DNA of 64,000 bases from the NCBI RefSeq assembly GCF_000384475.1, contig NZ_ARWB01000001.1, positions 2,979,039 to 3,043,038 on the forward strand, read 5' to 3'. Below the pieces are notes generated by a model. It did not search any database. It was not told the DNA's origin and saw nothing but the letters and a program-made list of their open reading frames with translations. Of this stretch, positions 17,643 to 25,429 are shown piece after piece (position 1 is the stretch's first letter; every line of letters begins with the position of its first letter). The position numbers and the translations under genes were made by a program. The DNA is from Methylopila sp. M107. GTDB lineage: Bacteria > Pseudomonadota > Alphaproteobacteria > Rhizobiales > Methylopilaceae.

Positions 17643-18428
17643 ATGCGCAGCTTTCCGCCCCAACGCATCGTCTGTCTGACGGAGGAGACGGTCGAGACGC
17701 TCTATCTCCTCGGCGAGGAGGACCGGATCGTCGGGGTTTCGGGCTATGCGGTCAGGCCCGCGCGGGTCCGGCGCGAGAAGCCGCGCGTCTCGGCCTTCAC
17801 CTCCGCGGACATCCCGAAAATCCTCGCGCTGAAGCCTGACCTCGTCTTCGCGTTCTCGGATCTGCAGGCCGACATCGCGGCGGAGCTGATCCGCGCCGGC
17901 GTCCACGTGCATGCCTTCAACCATCGCGACGTCGCCGGCATCCTGGCGATGATCCGCTGCGTCGGGGCGCTGGTCGGCGCCGGCGAACGCGCCGAACGGC
18001 TCGCCGCGTCCTATGAAGCGCGGCTGGACGAGGTCCGGGAAGCGACCGCGACCATTGCGCGGCCAAGGGTCTATTTCGAGGAGTGGGAAGGCCCGCTGAT
18101 CAGCGGGATCGGCTGGGTTTCAGAACTCGTCGCGATCGCGGGCGGCGACGACGTCTTCGCCGACCTGTCCGGCTGCGCGGCCGCGAAGGACAGGATCGTC
18201 ACGCAAGAACAGGTTCTGGCGTCGATGCCCGACGTGATCCTTGCGTCCTGGTGCGGGAAAAAGGTCGTTCCGGAGAAGATCAGGGCGCGCGATGGCTGGG
18301 GCGCCATTCCGGCCGTGCGCGACGGGCGGATCTTCGAGATCAAATCGCCGCTCATCCTGCAGCCGGGGCCTGCGGCGCTGACCGACGGCCTCGACGCCAT
18401 CCGACGCGCGCTCGCTCTGCGGCCGTGA
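17643..18428 (+). CDS. BtuF-like cobalamin-binding protein without a signal peptide
   Basis: A 261-residue class III periplasmic-binding-protein fold (COG0614) with RIVCLTEETVETLYLLGEED at the N-terminus, IPKILALKPDLVFAF and VYFEEWEGPLISGIGWVSEL, typical of B12-binding BtuF-like proteins. The start chosen has AGAGGAGG upstream. No signal peptide is visible, and the upstream in-frame sequence does not look like one either, so either export is unusual or the protein acts in the cytoplasm. It lies 194 bases after the second propeller gene, on the same strand, in the B12-riboswitch locus. No BtuC or BtuD gene is in the window. Confidence 0.8.
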   Translation: MRSFPPQRIVCLTEETVETLYLLGEEDRIVGVSGYAVRPARVRREKPRVSAFTSADIPKILALKPDLVFAFSDLQADIAAELIRAGVHVHAFNHRDVAGILAMIRCVGALVGAGERAERLAASYEARLDEVREATATIARPRVYFEEWEGPLISGIGWVSELVAIAGGDDVFADLSGCAAAKDRIVTQEQVLASMPDVILASWCGKKVVPEKIRARDGWGAIPAVRDGRIFEIKSPLILQPGPAALTDGLDAIRRALALRP

Positions 18429-18892
18429 CGCCACGTGAGGTCGCCGGCTGGCGAGCCACAGGGCGCCTAGCGCATGATGCGACTGGCTCAGGCTGTCATC
18501 GCCGCGCTTGACCCGGCGATCCATCGGCCGCGGCCTGCCTGATGGACGCCTGGATCAGGTCCACGAGTGTCCGTTCAGCTTCGATTCCCTTAAGCCATTG
18601 TCTGATAACGGAAACCCCCTCACCCGGCCCTCCGGGCCGACCTCTCCCCACAGGGGAGAGGTGGACGGCGGCGCCGCTTCTTCTTCACCTCTCCTCTGTG
18701 GGGAGAGGTCGGATGACTGAAAGTCATCCGGGTGAGGGGGCGGGCGGCTTCAAGGTCAAGCGGTCAGCTTCTGCGTAAAAACGACCGGACACGCGTGGAT
18801 CAAGTCCGGGCATGACGTGATGGTTTGACCTGAAGTCAGCACGCTCTCAGCGGCGACGACGGCCGCCGGCCGAGCCGATTGGCGCCTTAGGC
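18429..18892. repeat. repeat-rich intergenic region
   Basis: This 464 bp gap holds no credible gene. It has a REP-like palindrome at about 18494-18560 (TCATCGCCGCGCTTGACCCGGCGATCCAT), a CTCTCCCC/GGGGAGAG element at 18610-18745 (ACCTCTCCCCACAGGGGAGAGG and ACCTCTCCTCTGTGGGGAGAGG), and a half palindrome GGATCAAGTCCGGGCATGACG at about 18797-18817. It separates the B12 locus from the convergent small gene at 18893. Confidence 0.6.
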
Positions 18893-19213
18893 CTATTTCG
18901 CGGTGATGAACTTCGAGTCCTGCAGCACGGTCTCGACCAGGCCGCGCAGCTCCGCCTTCTTCTTCTCGGTGAAGCCGACCTTGGCCCAGAGCGGGGCGGT
19001 CGCGAAGAGCTCGACCTTCTCGGGCTGGAACTCGACCTCGATGTCCACCGGGTCGAGCAGGATGTGGAGGACGTCGGCGTCCTCCTCCCAGCCATATTCG
19101 AACGGCTTCGGGGACAGTTCGGCGCGCTTTTCGATATTGTCTTCGAGCGCCTTGCGGCGCGCGGCGTTCAGGGCCTTGTCGATCTTGAACTCGTAGATCT
19201 TCTCACGCTTCAT
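18893..19213 (-). CDS. small conserved protein of unknown function, coupled to ExoD
   Basis: A 106-residue acidic, soluble protein starting MKREKIYEFKIDKALNAARR, with EEDADVLHILLDP and VDIEVEFQPEKVELFATAP. The alternation of short strands and a C-terminal helix loosely resembles polyhydroxyalkanoate-granule regulatory proteins, but I would not name it from that alone. No signal peptide or membrane segment. It follows the ExoD gene by five bases on the same strand, so the two are almost certainly cotranscribed. Confidence 0.7.
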   Translation of the reverse strand: MKREKIYEFKIDKALNAARRKALEDNIEKRAELSPKPFEYGWEEDADVLHILLDPVDIEVEFQPEKVELFATAPLWAKVGFTEKKKAELRGLVETVLQDSKFITAK

Positions 19214-19218
19214 TCGTG

Positions 19219-20115
19219 TCAGGCCATCGCCAGGGGTTGCGAAGAGCGGGACGGCTTCGCGGCCGTGCGGCGCTCTGTGGTTCTCGAGGCGGGACGATCC
19301 CGCCGGGTCGTCGTCGGCTCCTTACGGGCGGCGCGTTCCTGCTTCTCGGCCGCGCGCTTCTCAGGGTTCCAGGCGAGCAGCAGCTCCTGCCATTCGAAGC
19401 GAAGCACGGCGGCGAGCCATTTCCAACCGCGCCTTTCGCAGACCGCCGCGAGAGCCCTCGTGGCGGTGCGCCGCACGAGCTTGCGCAGCCACACGACCAC
19501 CTTCGATTTCAGCAGCTTGGCCGTCAGTCCCGAGGTCGCGATCAGCGCGAGCGAGATCAGGCCGGCCGTGACGCCGAGCAGGATGGCGAGCCCGTCCTGC
19601 TCGGCGAGGCCGAGCGAGATGGTCGAGATCGAGGCCGCGTGCAGCGGGTCGAAACCGATGACCGGAAACGCGATCGCGACCGCGAGAACGAAGACCAACA
19701 CGCCCAGAACCCGGCGCGCGAGCGGGCAGCTCGCCCATTTCAGCCGCGGCTTCGCGACCTTCTCGGCCGCCTCGATCACCGGCGTCATGGCGTGGACCGC
19801 CACCGCGAGCGAGCGGCGCGGCACCTTCTTGTCGAGCACGATCTTCGGCAGGCGGATGGTCTTGGCGCCGGCGGCCATCTGGCCCGCCACGAGCCCGGCG
19901 GAGACCGCCGGCAGCGGGGGAAGGCCGTTCGCCGGAACGAGCGAGGGCATGGAGAAGAACAGGAGCGAGGTTTCGGCGCGGTCGGCGCCGAGGCTGTCGA
20001 GGATCTGGCCGACCGTGAAGGTCTCGACGTTCGGGTTGGCGATCAGGATGTTGCGGAGGAGGTCGGAGGTGCGGGCGACGGATGCGGACTTGGCTTCTAC
20101 GGGACGCGTCTTCAT
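19219..20115 (-). CDS. exoD: ExoD-family membrane protein
   Basis: A 298-residue membrane protein of the ExoD (exopolysaccharide synthesis) family. Typical features are SDLLRNI and VGQILDSLGADRAETSLLFF near the N-terminus, an SLVPANGLPPLPAVSAGLVAGQ segment, and hydrophobic segments at about 138-156 and 174-195. The C-terminus is long, basic and probably disordered (RPASRTTERRTAAKPSRSS). ExoD of Sinorhizobium affects exopolysaccharide production and alkaline tolerance, but its biochemical role is not settled. A promoter should lie in the 20116-20786 gap. Confidence 0.85.
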   Translation of the reverse strand: MKTRPVEAKSASVARTSDLLRNILIANPNVETFTVGQILDSLGADRAETSLLFFSMPSLVPANGLPPLPAVSAGLVAGQMAAGAKTIRLPKIVLDKKVPRRSLAVAVHAMTPVIEAAEKVAKPRLKWASCPLARRVLGVLVFVLAVAIAFPVIGFDPLHAASISTISLGLAEQDGLAILLGVTAGLISLALIATSGLTAKLLKSKVVVWLRKLVRRTATRALAAVCERRGWKWLAAVLRFEWQELLLAWNPEKRAAEKQERAARKEPTTTRRDRPASRTTERRTAAKPSRSSQPLAMA

Positions 20116-20786
20116 CAGTCAGAAGCCTCCGCGCCGGCCGGTCCGGGCCTGGAGGTTTTCAGCGATCGGTCTCATCGGGTCCCCGATTCGAATCACGGTT
20201 CACACTCTACCGATCTTATAGATAGATCGTGTCACACTTTTCTGACGCTTGCGCGTCGTCCCCGTGACGACACAAAATCGCCTTCCGGGATTTGGCTCGA
20301 TGGCTGCGACACATCTGCATTCTCAGGGCTTTCGACCGTCATGCGTTTGACAAGAGCCGGACGTCCGGCTACCCGTCACAAACAATCTATAGAGAATATA
20401 GAGTGACTGGGCAATAGCGTGAGCTGGAGATCGCCAAACTTGTTGACGCAGGCCCAGCGGCCAGAGGTGGACGGGGTGGGGATGGCGCCGGAGGCCCGTG
20501 GCCTCGATGCGGTCGCTGGCGTCGCCGCACTGGCGCTGTTCGTCGGCGGCGCCGGCGGACAGGCGTCGTCGTCGATCGGCAATTTGGACTCTTTGTTTGC
20601 CGCGGTACTGTTAGTCTATATGCTGTGTGGGTTCTCGCGGCTGGTCGCGGAACGCCCGCGCGGACCGGTCGAGAGCGCGCAACTTGCGGTCGAGAACACG
20701 CAGCCAGATTTCGCCGTCGTTCGCGAGCGCGTCAGGTCGCGCCGCCGATGGACGATCTTTCTTCCAACCCGAAAGGACTAACTGAA
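20116..20786. other. 671 bp intergenic region between ExoD and the P-type ATPase cluster
   Basis: No credible gene seen. A Pro/Ala/Ser-rich frame of 68 residues on the minus strand (20376-20582) and a 120-residue frame on the plus strand both lack a convincing start, and are not annotated. The region has AT-rich patches (CTTATAGATAGATC at 20214, AATCTATAGAGAATATAGAG near 20385) and should carry the divergent promoters of exoD and the small helical protein gene. Confidence 0.5.
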
Positions 20787-21194
20787 ATGGCGACGACAAC
20801 TGCGGACGCGCCCGACGCCAATCCGCTTTCGATTCTTGGGGACGCGCTCGAGGCTGCGGCCGAGTCGATCGGCGACGCGAGCTCCAATGCGAGCGAATCC
20901 GCCAAGGCCGCGGCCCGCAAGGTGAAGTCCGGCGTCTCGACCGGCGCCTATCACGCGGCTTACGGCGTCTCGTTCGGCGTGGTGTTCAGCGCGGTGTTCC
21001 TGAAGGAGCTGCTGCCGCAGGACAACGTGGTCCGGCGCGGCCTCGAGGAAGGCGCGGAAGCCGCCTTCGACGCGGTGGCCGCCCGTCGCGCCGCCGCTGG
21101 AGCCGATTATGCCGCGGAAGACGAGGAGCCGGCCGCTGAGCCTGCGAAGCCCCGCGCCCGCAAGGTGGTCATCAAGAAGAAGACCGCCGGCTGA
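20787..21194 (+). CDS. small helical membrane-associated protein, P-type ATPase cluster
   Basis: A 135-residue protein. An Ala/Ser-rich amphipathic first part is followed by one hydrophobic helix (AAYGVSFGVVFSAVFLKELL, about residues 56-75) with a predicted helical segment after it, and an acidic then strongly basic tail ending RKVVIKKKTAG. The start has AAAGGA upstream. I do not recognise a named family with certainty; the Gly-rich helix followed by charged residues recalls DUF5132-type proteins. It leads a three-gene group with the next small gene and the P-type ATPase, so it may be a regulator or accessory subunit of that transporter. Confidence 0.7.
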   Translation: MATTTADAPDANPLSILGDALEAAAESIGDASSNASESAKAAARKVKSGVSTGAYHAAYGVSFGVVFSAVFLKELLPQDNVVRRGLEEGAEAAFDAVAARRAAAGADYAAEDEEPAAEPAKPRARKVVIKKKTAG

Positions 21195-21283
21195 GGCTGA
21201 ACGCCGAGGGGCGGCCGACGCCGTCCCTCGTCCGCCCGAAAACTTGAAATCTCCGTCAATCGCCCATCCCGGAAAACGCGCGC

Positions 21284-21589
21284 ATGACCAACGCCTCGCC
21301 GAAATCCTCTCAGCGCCGTGCGCTCCCGCAGGCCCGTCCGAGCGACGCGCGCTACGAGATCGCGTTTCCCAAGCGGCCCCCGGCCGTCTCGGTGATCGCC
21401 GGGATCTTCGGCGCGCTGAAGCAGGCGTTCGGGAAAAGCGGCGAGGCCGTGGGCGACGCCTATGCGGCGAGCGCGCGGGTCGTGCTCGACCGGAAGGAGG
21501 CGCTCGAGGACCTCGCGGCCGAGCGCAGGCACGCCGGCCGCGTTCCTGCGGCGCAAGTGATTGAGTCCGCGACGCGTAGCGGGAGCTGA
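21284..21589 (+). CDS. small conserved protein, P-type ATPase cluster
   Basis: A 101-residue protein. The N-terminal 30 residues are basic and probably disordered; the centre is PPAVSVIAGIFGALKQAFGK, which may be an amphipathic helix or weak membrane contact; the rest is charged helix (ARVVLDRKEALEDLAAERR). No family recognised. It ends five bases before the P-type ATPase start and follows the other small gene by 89 bases, so the three form a likely operon. Confidence 0.65.
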   Translation: MTNASPKSSQRRALPQARPSDARYEIAFPKRPPAVSVIAGIFGALKQAFGKSGEAVGDAYAASARVVLDRKEALEDLAAERRHAGRVPAAQVIESATRSGS

Positions 21590-21594
21590 ACGCC

Positions 21595-24207
21595 ATGTCC
21601 CCTGTCCAGTCCCCCGCCAAGCGCCCCACCCGTGCCCGGGCCTCGGCCCCCCAGCCTTCCGCGCCCAAGACGGCCGCCGTCACGTCGACATCCACGACGG
21701 GCAAGCCGGCGCGGGGCGCGCGATCGGTCGCGCCCGCCCGCTCCGACCTCGCGATCGCGTTCCCGTCCGCGACGCGGGTGCGGTTCTCGAGCGCCGCGCT
21801 GTTCGCCGATCCCCGCAGCGAGATCTCCCGCAGCTTTTTCGAGCGCGCCTTCCAGGCGCCGGACGTCGTGCAGGTCGAGATCGACGGCAAGACGCGCTCG
21901 GCCGAGATCACGCTCGACGCGCCCGTCGCGCGCGGCGACGAGCGGGTCGCGAGGCTTGCGGGCCTGCTGTCGCGCGCGCCCGCGCCGAAGGACGCCTCCG
22001 AGGCGCTGATCTTCCCCGATGACTTCGGCCGCGGCGGCGCGCGTGCGATCCGCCTGCAGCGCTACGGACGGCGGCTGTCGAGCTGGACCGCGCGGCACGC
22101 GATCGACGGCCGCATCCGGCTGTTCAATCCGACTCTGGTCCGCCGCCGCGAGCTCTGCCAGCTCATCGAACGCGAGTTCATGAACACCTTCGGCGTCGAC
22201 CGCTATCAGACCAACGAACTCACCGGCACGGTGCTGGTCCACTACAATGCGAAGCAGCTGAAGCTCAGCCAGCTCGTCGCACTGCTCGACAGCGTGACGG
22301 CGTCGGCCGGCGAGACAGACCCGTCGCCGGTGGATCTCGACCTGCCGATCAACACGGCGTCGGTCGCGCTCGCGGTCGCGGCCCGCTTCTTCGTGCCGGC
22401 GCTCGCGCCGGTCAGCGCCGGGCTCTTCCTCTACTCGGTGCTCCCGAGCTTCAAGCAAGCCTATGACGTGCTGTTCAAGGAGAAGCGCCTCGGCGTCGAC
22501 GTGCTCGACGCGATCGTGGTCACGGCCTGCCTCGCCACCAACCAGGTGCTGGCCGGCACGGTGCTCGGCTTCACGCTGTCGGTCTCGCGCAAGCTCGTCC
22601 AGAAGACCGAGGACGACTCGAAGAAGATGCTGCTCAACGTCTTCGGCAAGCAGCCGCGCTTCGTCTGGCTCGACGTCGACGGGACGGAAGTCGAGACCGC
22701 GCTCGAGAAGCTGAAGGTCGGCGACGTCATCGTGGTCCATACCGGCGAAACGGTGCCGGTTGACGGCGAGGTGGTCGACGGCATGGCGATGGTCGACCAG
22801 CACACGTTGACGGGCGAAAGCGCCCCGGTCGAGAAGATCAAGGGCGACCAGATGCTCGCCTCCACCACGCTGATCGCCGGCAAAGTGCGCCTTGCAGTGA
22901 CGAGCGCGGGCGACCAGACGACCTCGGCCAAGCTCACCCGCATCCTGAACGACACCGCCGGCTACAAGCTGAAGTCGCAGACCCGCGGCGAGGAGATGGC
23001 CGACAAGGCGGTCGCGCCGACGCTCGCGCTCGGCGCCTTCGGCCTCGCGGTGACCGGCGTCAACGCCGCGACCGCGGTGGTGAACTGCGACCTCGGCACC
23101 GGCATCCGCATGGCGGCCCCGATCGCGATGCTCACTTCTCTGACGCTGTCGGCCGAGCTTGGCATCCTGGTGAAGGACGGCCGCGCGCTCGAGCAGCTGC
23201 GCAACGTCGACACCTTCCTGTTCGACAAGACCGGCACGCTGACCCGCGAACGGCCGGAGGTCGGCCGCATCCTGACCTACGGGGCGCATTCGGCGAACCA
23301 GATCTTGAGCTGGGCGGCGGCGGCGGAGAAGCGCTTCAGCCACCCGATCGCGAAAGCGATCATCGACAAGGCGCGCGAGCTGAAGCTCGACCCGCCGGCG
23401 ATCGACGACTCGAAGTACCATGTCGGCTACGGCATCACCGTGTCGGTCAACGGGCACAAGGTGCAGGTCGGCAGCGCCCGCTTCATGGAGCATGAGGGCA
23501 TCAAGCTGCCCGCGGCGCTCGACAAGGAGGTCGCCGCCGCGCACGAGGAGGGGCATTCCCTCGTCATGGTCGGCGTCGACGGCGAGCTCGGCGGCGCGCT
23601 CGAGCTGCAGGCGGCGGAGCGTCCGGAAGCCAAGGCCGTGATCGATGGTCTGCGGGCGCGGGGCGCGAAGCAGCTCGTCATCATCTCGGGCGACCACGAG
23701 CAGCCGACCAAGAAGCTCGCCGAGAAGCTCGGCATGGACCGCTACTTCGCGGAAGTCCTGCCGCAGGACAAGGCCGCCTATGTGGAGCTCCTGCAGAAGG
23801 AGGGCCGCACGGTCTGCTTCATCGGCGACGGCGTGAACGACTCGATCGCGCTGAAGACCGCGAACGTCTCGATCTCGCTGCGCGGCGCGTCGAGCATCGC
23901 GACCGACACGGCGCAGGTCGTGCTGATGGAGGACAACCTCAACAAGCTGCTGCAGCTGCGCGACGTCTCGACCGATCTGCACAAGAACATCTCGCGCAGC
24001 TGGGGCGTCATCCTGGTGCCGAACATCATCTGCATCGCGGGCGCGCTGTTCGCGGGCTTCGGCGTGATGCATTCGATGATCTTCAACCAGATCGGCGGCA
24101 TGGCGGCTGTCGGCAACGGCCTGCTGCCGCTGCGCAAGGCGTCCAAGATCAGGGCGGAGAAGGAGAAGCAGGCGCTCCGCCTGCTCGCCGCGCCGCCCGC
24201 GGAATAG
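21595..24207 (+). CDS. P-type (P1B-like) ATPase with an atypical NCD motif in place of CPC
   Basis: An 870-residue heavy-metal-type P-type ATPase. The phosphorylation motif DKTGTLTR is at D544, the actuator motif is LTGESAPVEK, and the hinge GDGVNDSIAL is present, so the pump should be active. In the membrane helix before D544, where metal pumps have CPC or CPx, this protein has N497-C498-D499 followed by LGTG. The N-terminal 220 residues hold a disordered basic stretch and one or two ferredoxin-like domains without a CxxC metal motif. The metal or other cation carried cannot be inferred. It lies directly behind two small helical proteins. Confidence 0.88.
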   Translation: MSPVQSPAKRPTRARASAPQPSAPKTAAVTSTSTTGKPARGARSVAPARSDLAIAFPSATRVRFSSAALFADPRSEISRSFFERAFQAPDVVQVEIDGKTRSAEITLDAPVARGDERVARLAGLLSRAPAPKDASEALIFPDDFGRGGARAIRLQRYGRRLSSWTARHAIDGRIRLFNPTLVRRRELCQLIEREFMNTFGVDRYQTNELTGTVLVHYNAKQLKLSQLVALLDSVTASAGETDPSPVDLDLPINTASVALAVAARFFVPALAPVSAGLFLYSVLPSFKQAYDVLFKEKRLGVDVLDAIVVTACLATNQVLAGTVLGFTLSVSRKLVQKTEDDSKKMLLNVFGKQPRFVWLDVDGTEVETALEKLKVGDVIVVHTGETVPVDGEVVDGMAMVDQHTLTGESAPVEKIKGDQMLASTTLIAGKVRLAVTSAGDQTTSAKLTRILNDTAGYKLKSQTRGEEMADKAVAPTLALGAFGLAVTGVNAATAVVNCDLGTGIRMAAPIAMLTSLTLSAELGILVKDGRALEQLRNVDTFLFDKTGTLTRERPEVGRILTYGAHSANQILSWAAAAEKRFSHPIAKAIIDKARELKLDPPAIDDSKYHVGYGITVSVNGHKVQVGSARFMEHEGIKLPAALDKEVAAAHEEGHSLVMVGVDGELGGALELQAAERPEAKAVIDGLRARGAKQLVIISGDHEQPTKKLAEKLGMDRYFAEVLPQDKAAYVELLQKEGRTVCFIGDGVNDSIALKTANVSISLRGASSIATDTAQVVLMEDNLNKLLQLRDVSTDLHKNISRSWGVILVPNIICIAGALFAGFGVMHSMIFNQIGGMAAVGNGLLPLRKASKIRAEKEKQALRLLAAPPAE

Positions 24208-24227
24208 CGCGTCGGCCGCATCGTCCA

Positions 24228-24329
24228 CGTCATCCTGGCCGTAGGGCCGGGATCCAGACACGCCAACGTCGCACCGTTCACTCTGATCGTTGCGGTTCTG
24301 GATTCCGGGCCTAACGCCCGGAATGACGC
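24228..24329. repeat. REP-like palindromic element between convergent genes
   Basis: CGTCATCCTGGCCGTAGGGC starts the element and CCTAACGCCCGGAATGACG ends it, with inner GGGATCCAGA and TCTGGATTCC arms. It lies between the convergent P-type ATPase and AraC genes and may act as a bidirectional transcript end. Confidence 0.65.
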
Positions 24330-24341
24330 TGGACGCCGGCC

Positions 24342-25202
24342 TCAGCGCGACAGGGCGCGCCACGCCGAGGGGGTGCGTCCCGCGAGTTCCCGGAACACCC
24401 GCGTAAAGTGGGCCTGGTCGGTGAAGCCGAGCGCGTCAGCGATCTCGCTGAGCGGCGCGTCGCCGAGCCCGATCAACGCCTTCGCCCGGCGGATGCGCGC
24501 CTGCTGCTGCCAGCGATGCGGCGGCATGCCGGTCGCGGCCTTGAAGGCGTGGCTGAAATAGCTCTCCGACAGTCCGGCCAGCCGCGCGAGGTCGCCGAGC
24601 CTGATCGCCGTCGCGCAGTTCTGCTCGATGTATTCGGTCGAGAGCCGCAGCTGGGCGTCCGACAGCGCGCTGCGCCGGCTCTCCCCGCCCGGCGCGAATG
24701 CGGCCGCGACCAGCGCCGCCACCAGCCCGTCGCCGTAAAGGCCGAGCGCGCCGTCGGCGCCGCGGCACGCCGCCTCGAACAGCCGCGCGAAACGCTGGAC
24801 GCGGTCGTCCCGGAACATCAGCCGCGGCGTCGCGATCGCCCCGGCGTCGAGACCGCGGATCGGGCCGAGGCGATCCGGGTCGAAATGCAGGTCGAGATGG
24901 CGGACCTCGGTCGCGCCCCCGAAGCTCATATGCAGCGGCGCGCCGGCCGGCACATAGCTCGCGCAGAGCGCGCGTGACGCAGCGCGGCCGGCGTCCCCGC
25001 CGTCAAGCGCGATCTCGACCGCCGGCTCCTCGATGATGACGAACAGCCGCGGGTCGCCGGAGACGTAGTCGCCGCTCGCGTCCTCCTCGCAGCGCGCGCG
25101 CCAGATCTCGACCAGCCCGGCCTCCGACGCATGCCTGAGCGGCTCGCCCATGACGGCGATGCCGCGGCGCTTTGCGCTCATTTTCGGCCGGAAAGCGTCC
25201 AT
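24342..25202 (-). CDS. AraC-family transcriptional regulator
   Basis: A 286-residue AraC/XylS-type regulator. The C-terminal double helix-turn-helix is clear: LGDLARLAGLSESYFSHAFK and ALGFTDQAHFTRVFRELAGR. The N-terminal half is the cupin-like sensor domain. The ATG at 25202 was chosen because AAAGGA precedes it; the frame is open 81 bases further upstream. It is divergent from the siderophore receptor gene, with an inverted repeat in the shared promoter region (25354-25381), so it is likely to regulate siderophore uptake, perhaps with the siderophore as ligand. Confidence 0.9.
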   Translation of the reverse strand: MDAFRPKMSAKRRGIAVMGEPLRHASEAGLVEIWRARCEEDASGDYVSGDPRLFVIIEEPAVEIALDGGDAGRAASRALCASYVPAGAPLHMSFGGATEVRHLDLHFDPDRLGPIRGLDAGAIATPRLMFRDDRVQRFARLFEAACRGADGALGLYGDGLVAALVAAAFAPGGESRRSALSDAQLRLSTEYIEQNCATAIRLGDLARLAGLSESYFSHAFKAATGMPPHRWQQQARIRRAKALIGLGDAPLSEIADALGFTDQAHFTRVFRELAGRTPSAWRALSR

Positions 25203-25353
25203 GCCGACCGTCCTTTCGCGCCGCGCGCAGACCGTTGTGATGCGCCCAAGGCACACCAGAACCCACGAGTATTTCGAAGCCAAAAACGTACAAGACGAAA
25301 GCAGATCGGTGAAGTCTTAGTGGCGACTTCGGGGCCGTCAAGATTCCCTTCGT

Positions 25354-25381
25354 TTGTTTAGATTATATCCATTCTAAACAA
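25354..25381. promoter_or_regulatory. candidate operator, inverted repeat upstream of siderophore receptor
   Basis: TTGTTTAGA and TCTAAACAA form a perfect 9-bp inverted repeat with a 10-base spacer, about 50 bases before the receptor start and in the divergent region shared with the AraC gene. The half sites TTTAGA/TCTAAA resemble those of rhizobial Irr-type iron control elements, but the spacing is wider than that consensus. Either the AraC protein or an iron regulator could bind. Confidence 0.55.
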
Positions 25382-25429
25382 CGGGCGAAATTTAATATTC
25401 CAAACTACGCGAAGCGTCGGGGTGAAGAA

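Noticed and set aside
20376-20582. 68-residue minus-strand frame
   Set aside because: TTG start without a good ribosome site and Pro/Ala/Ser-rich sequence typical of chance frames in GC-rich DNA.
20419-20781. 120-residue plus-strand frame ahead of the ATPase cluster
   Set aside because: No convincing ribosome site or family; the C-terminal half is Arg-rich and typical of a shadow frame.
21460-24363. 967-residue minus-strand frame opposite the P-type ATPase
   Set aside because: Antisense shadow of the ATPase gene; Arg/Asp/Leu/His-rich with no domain.
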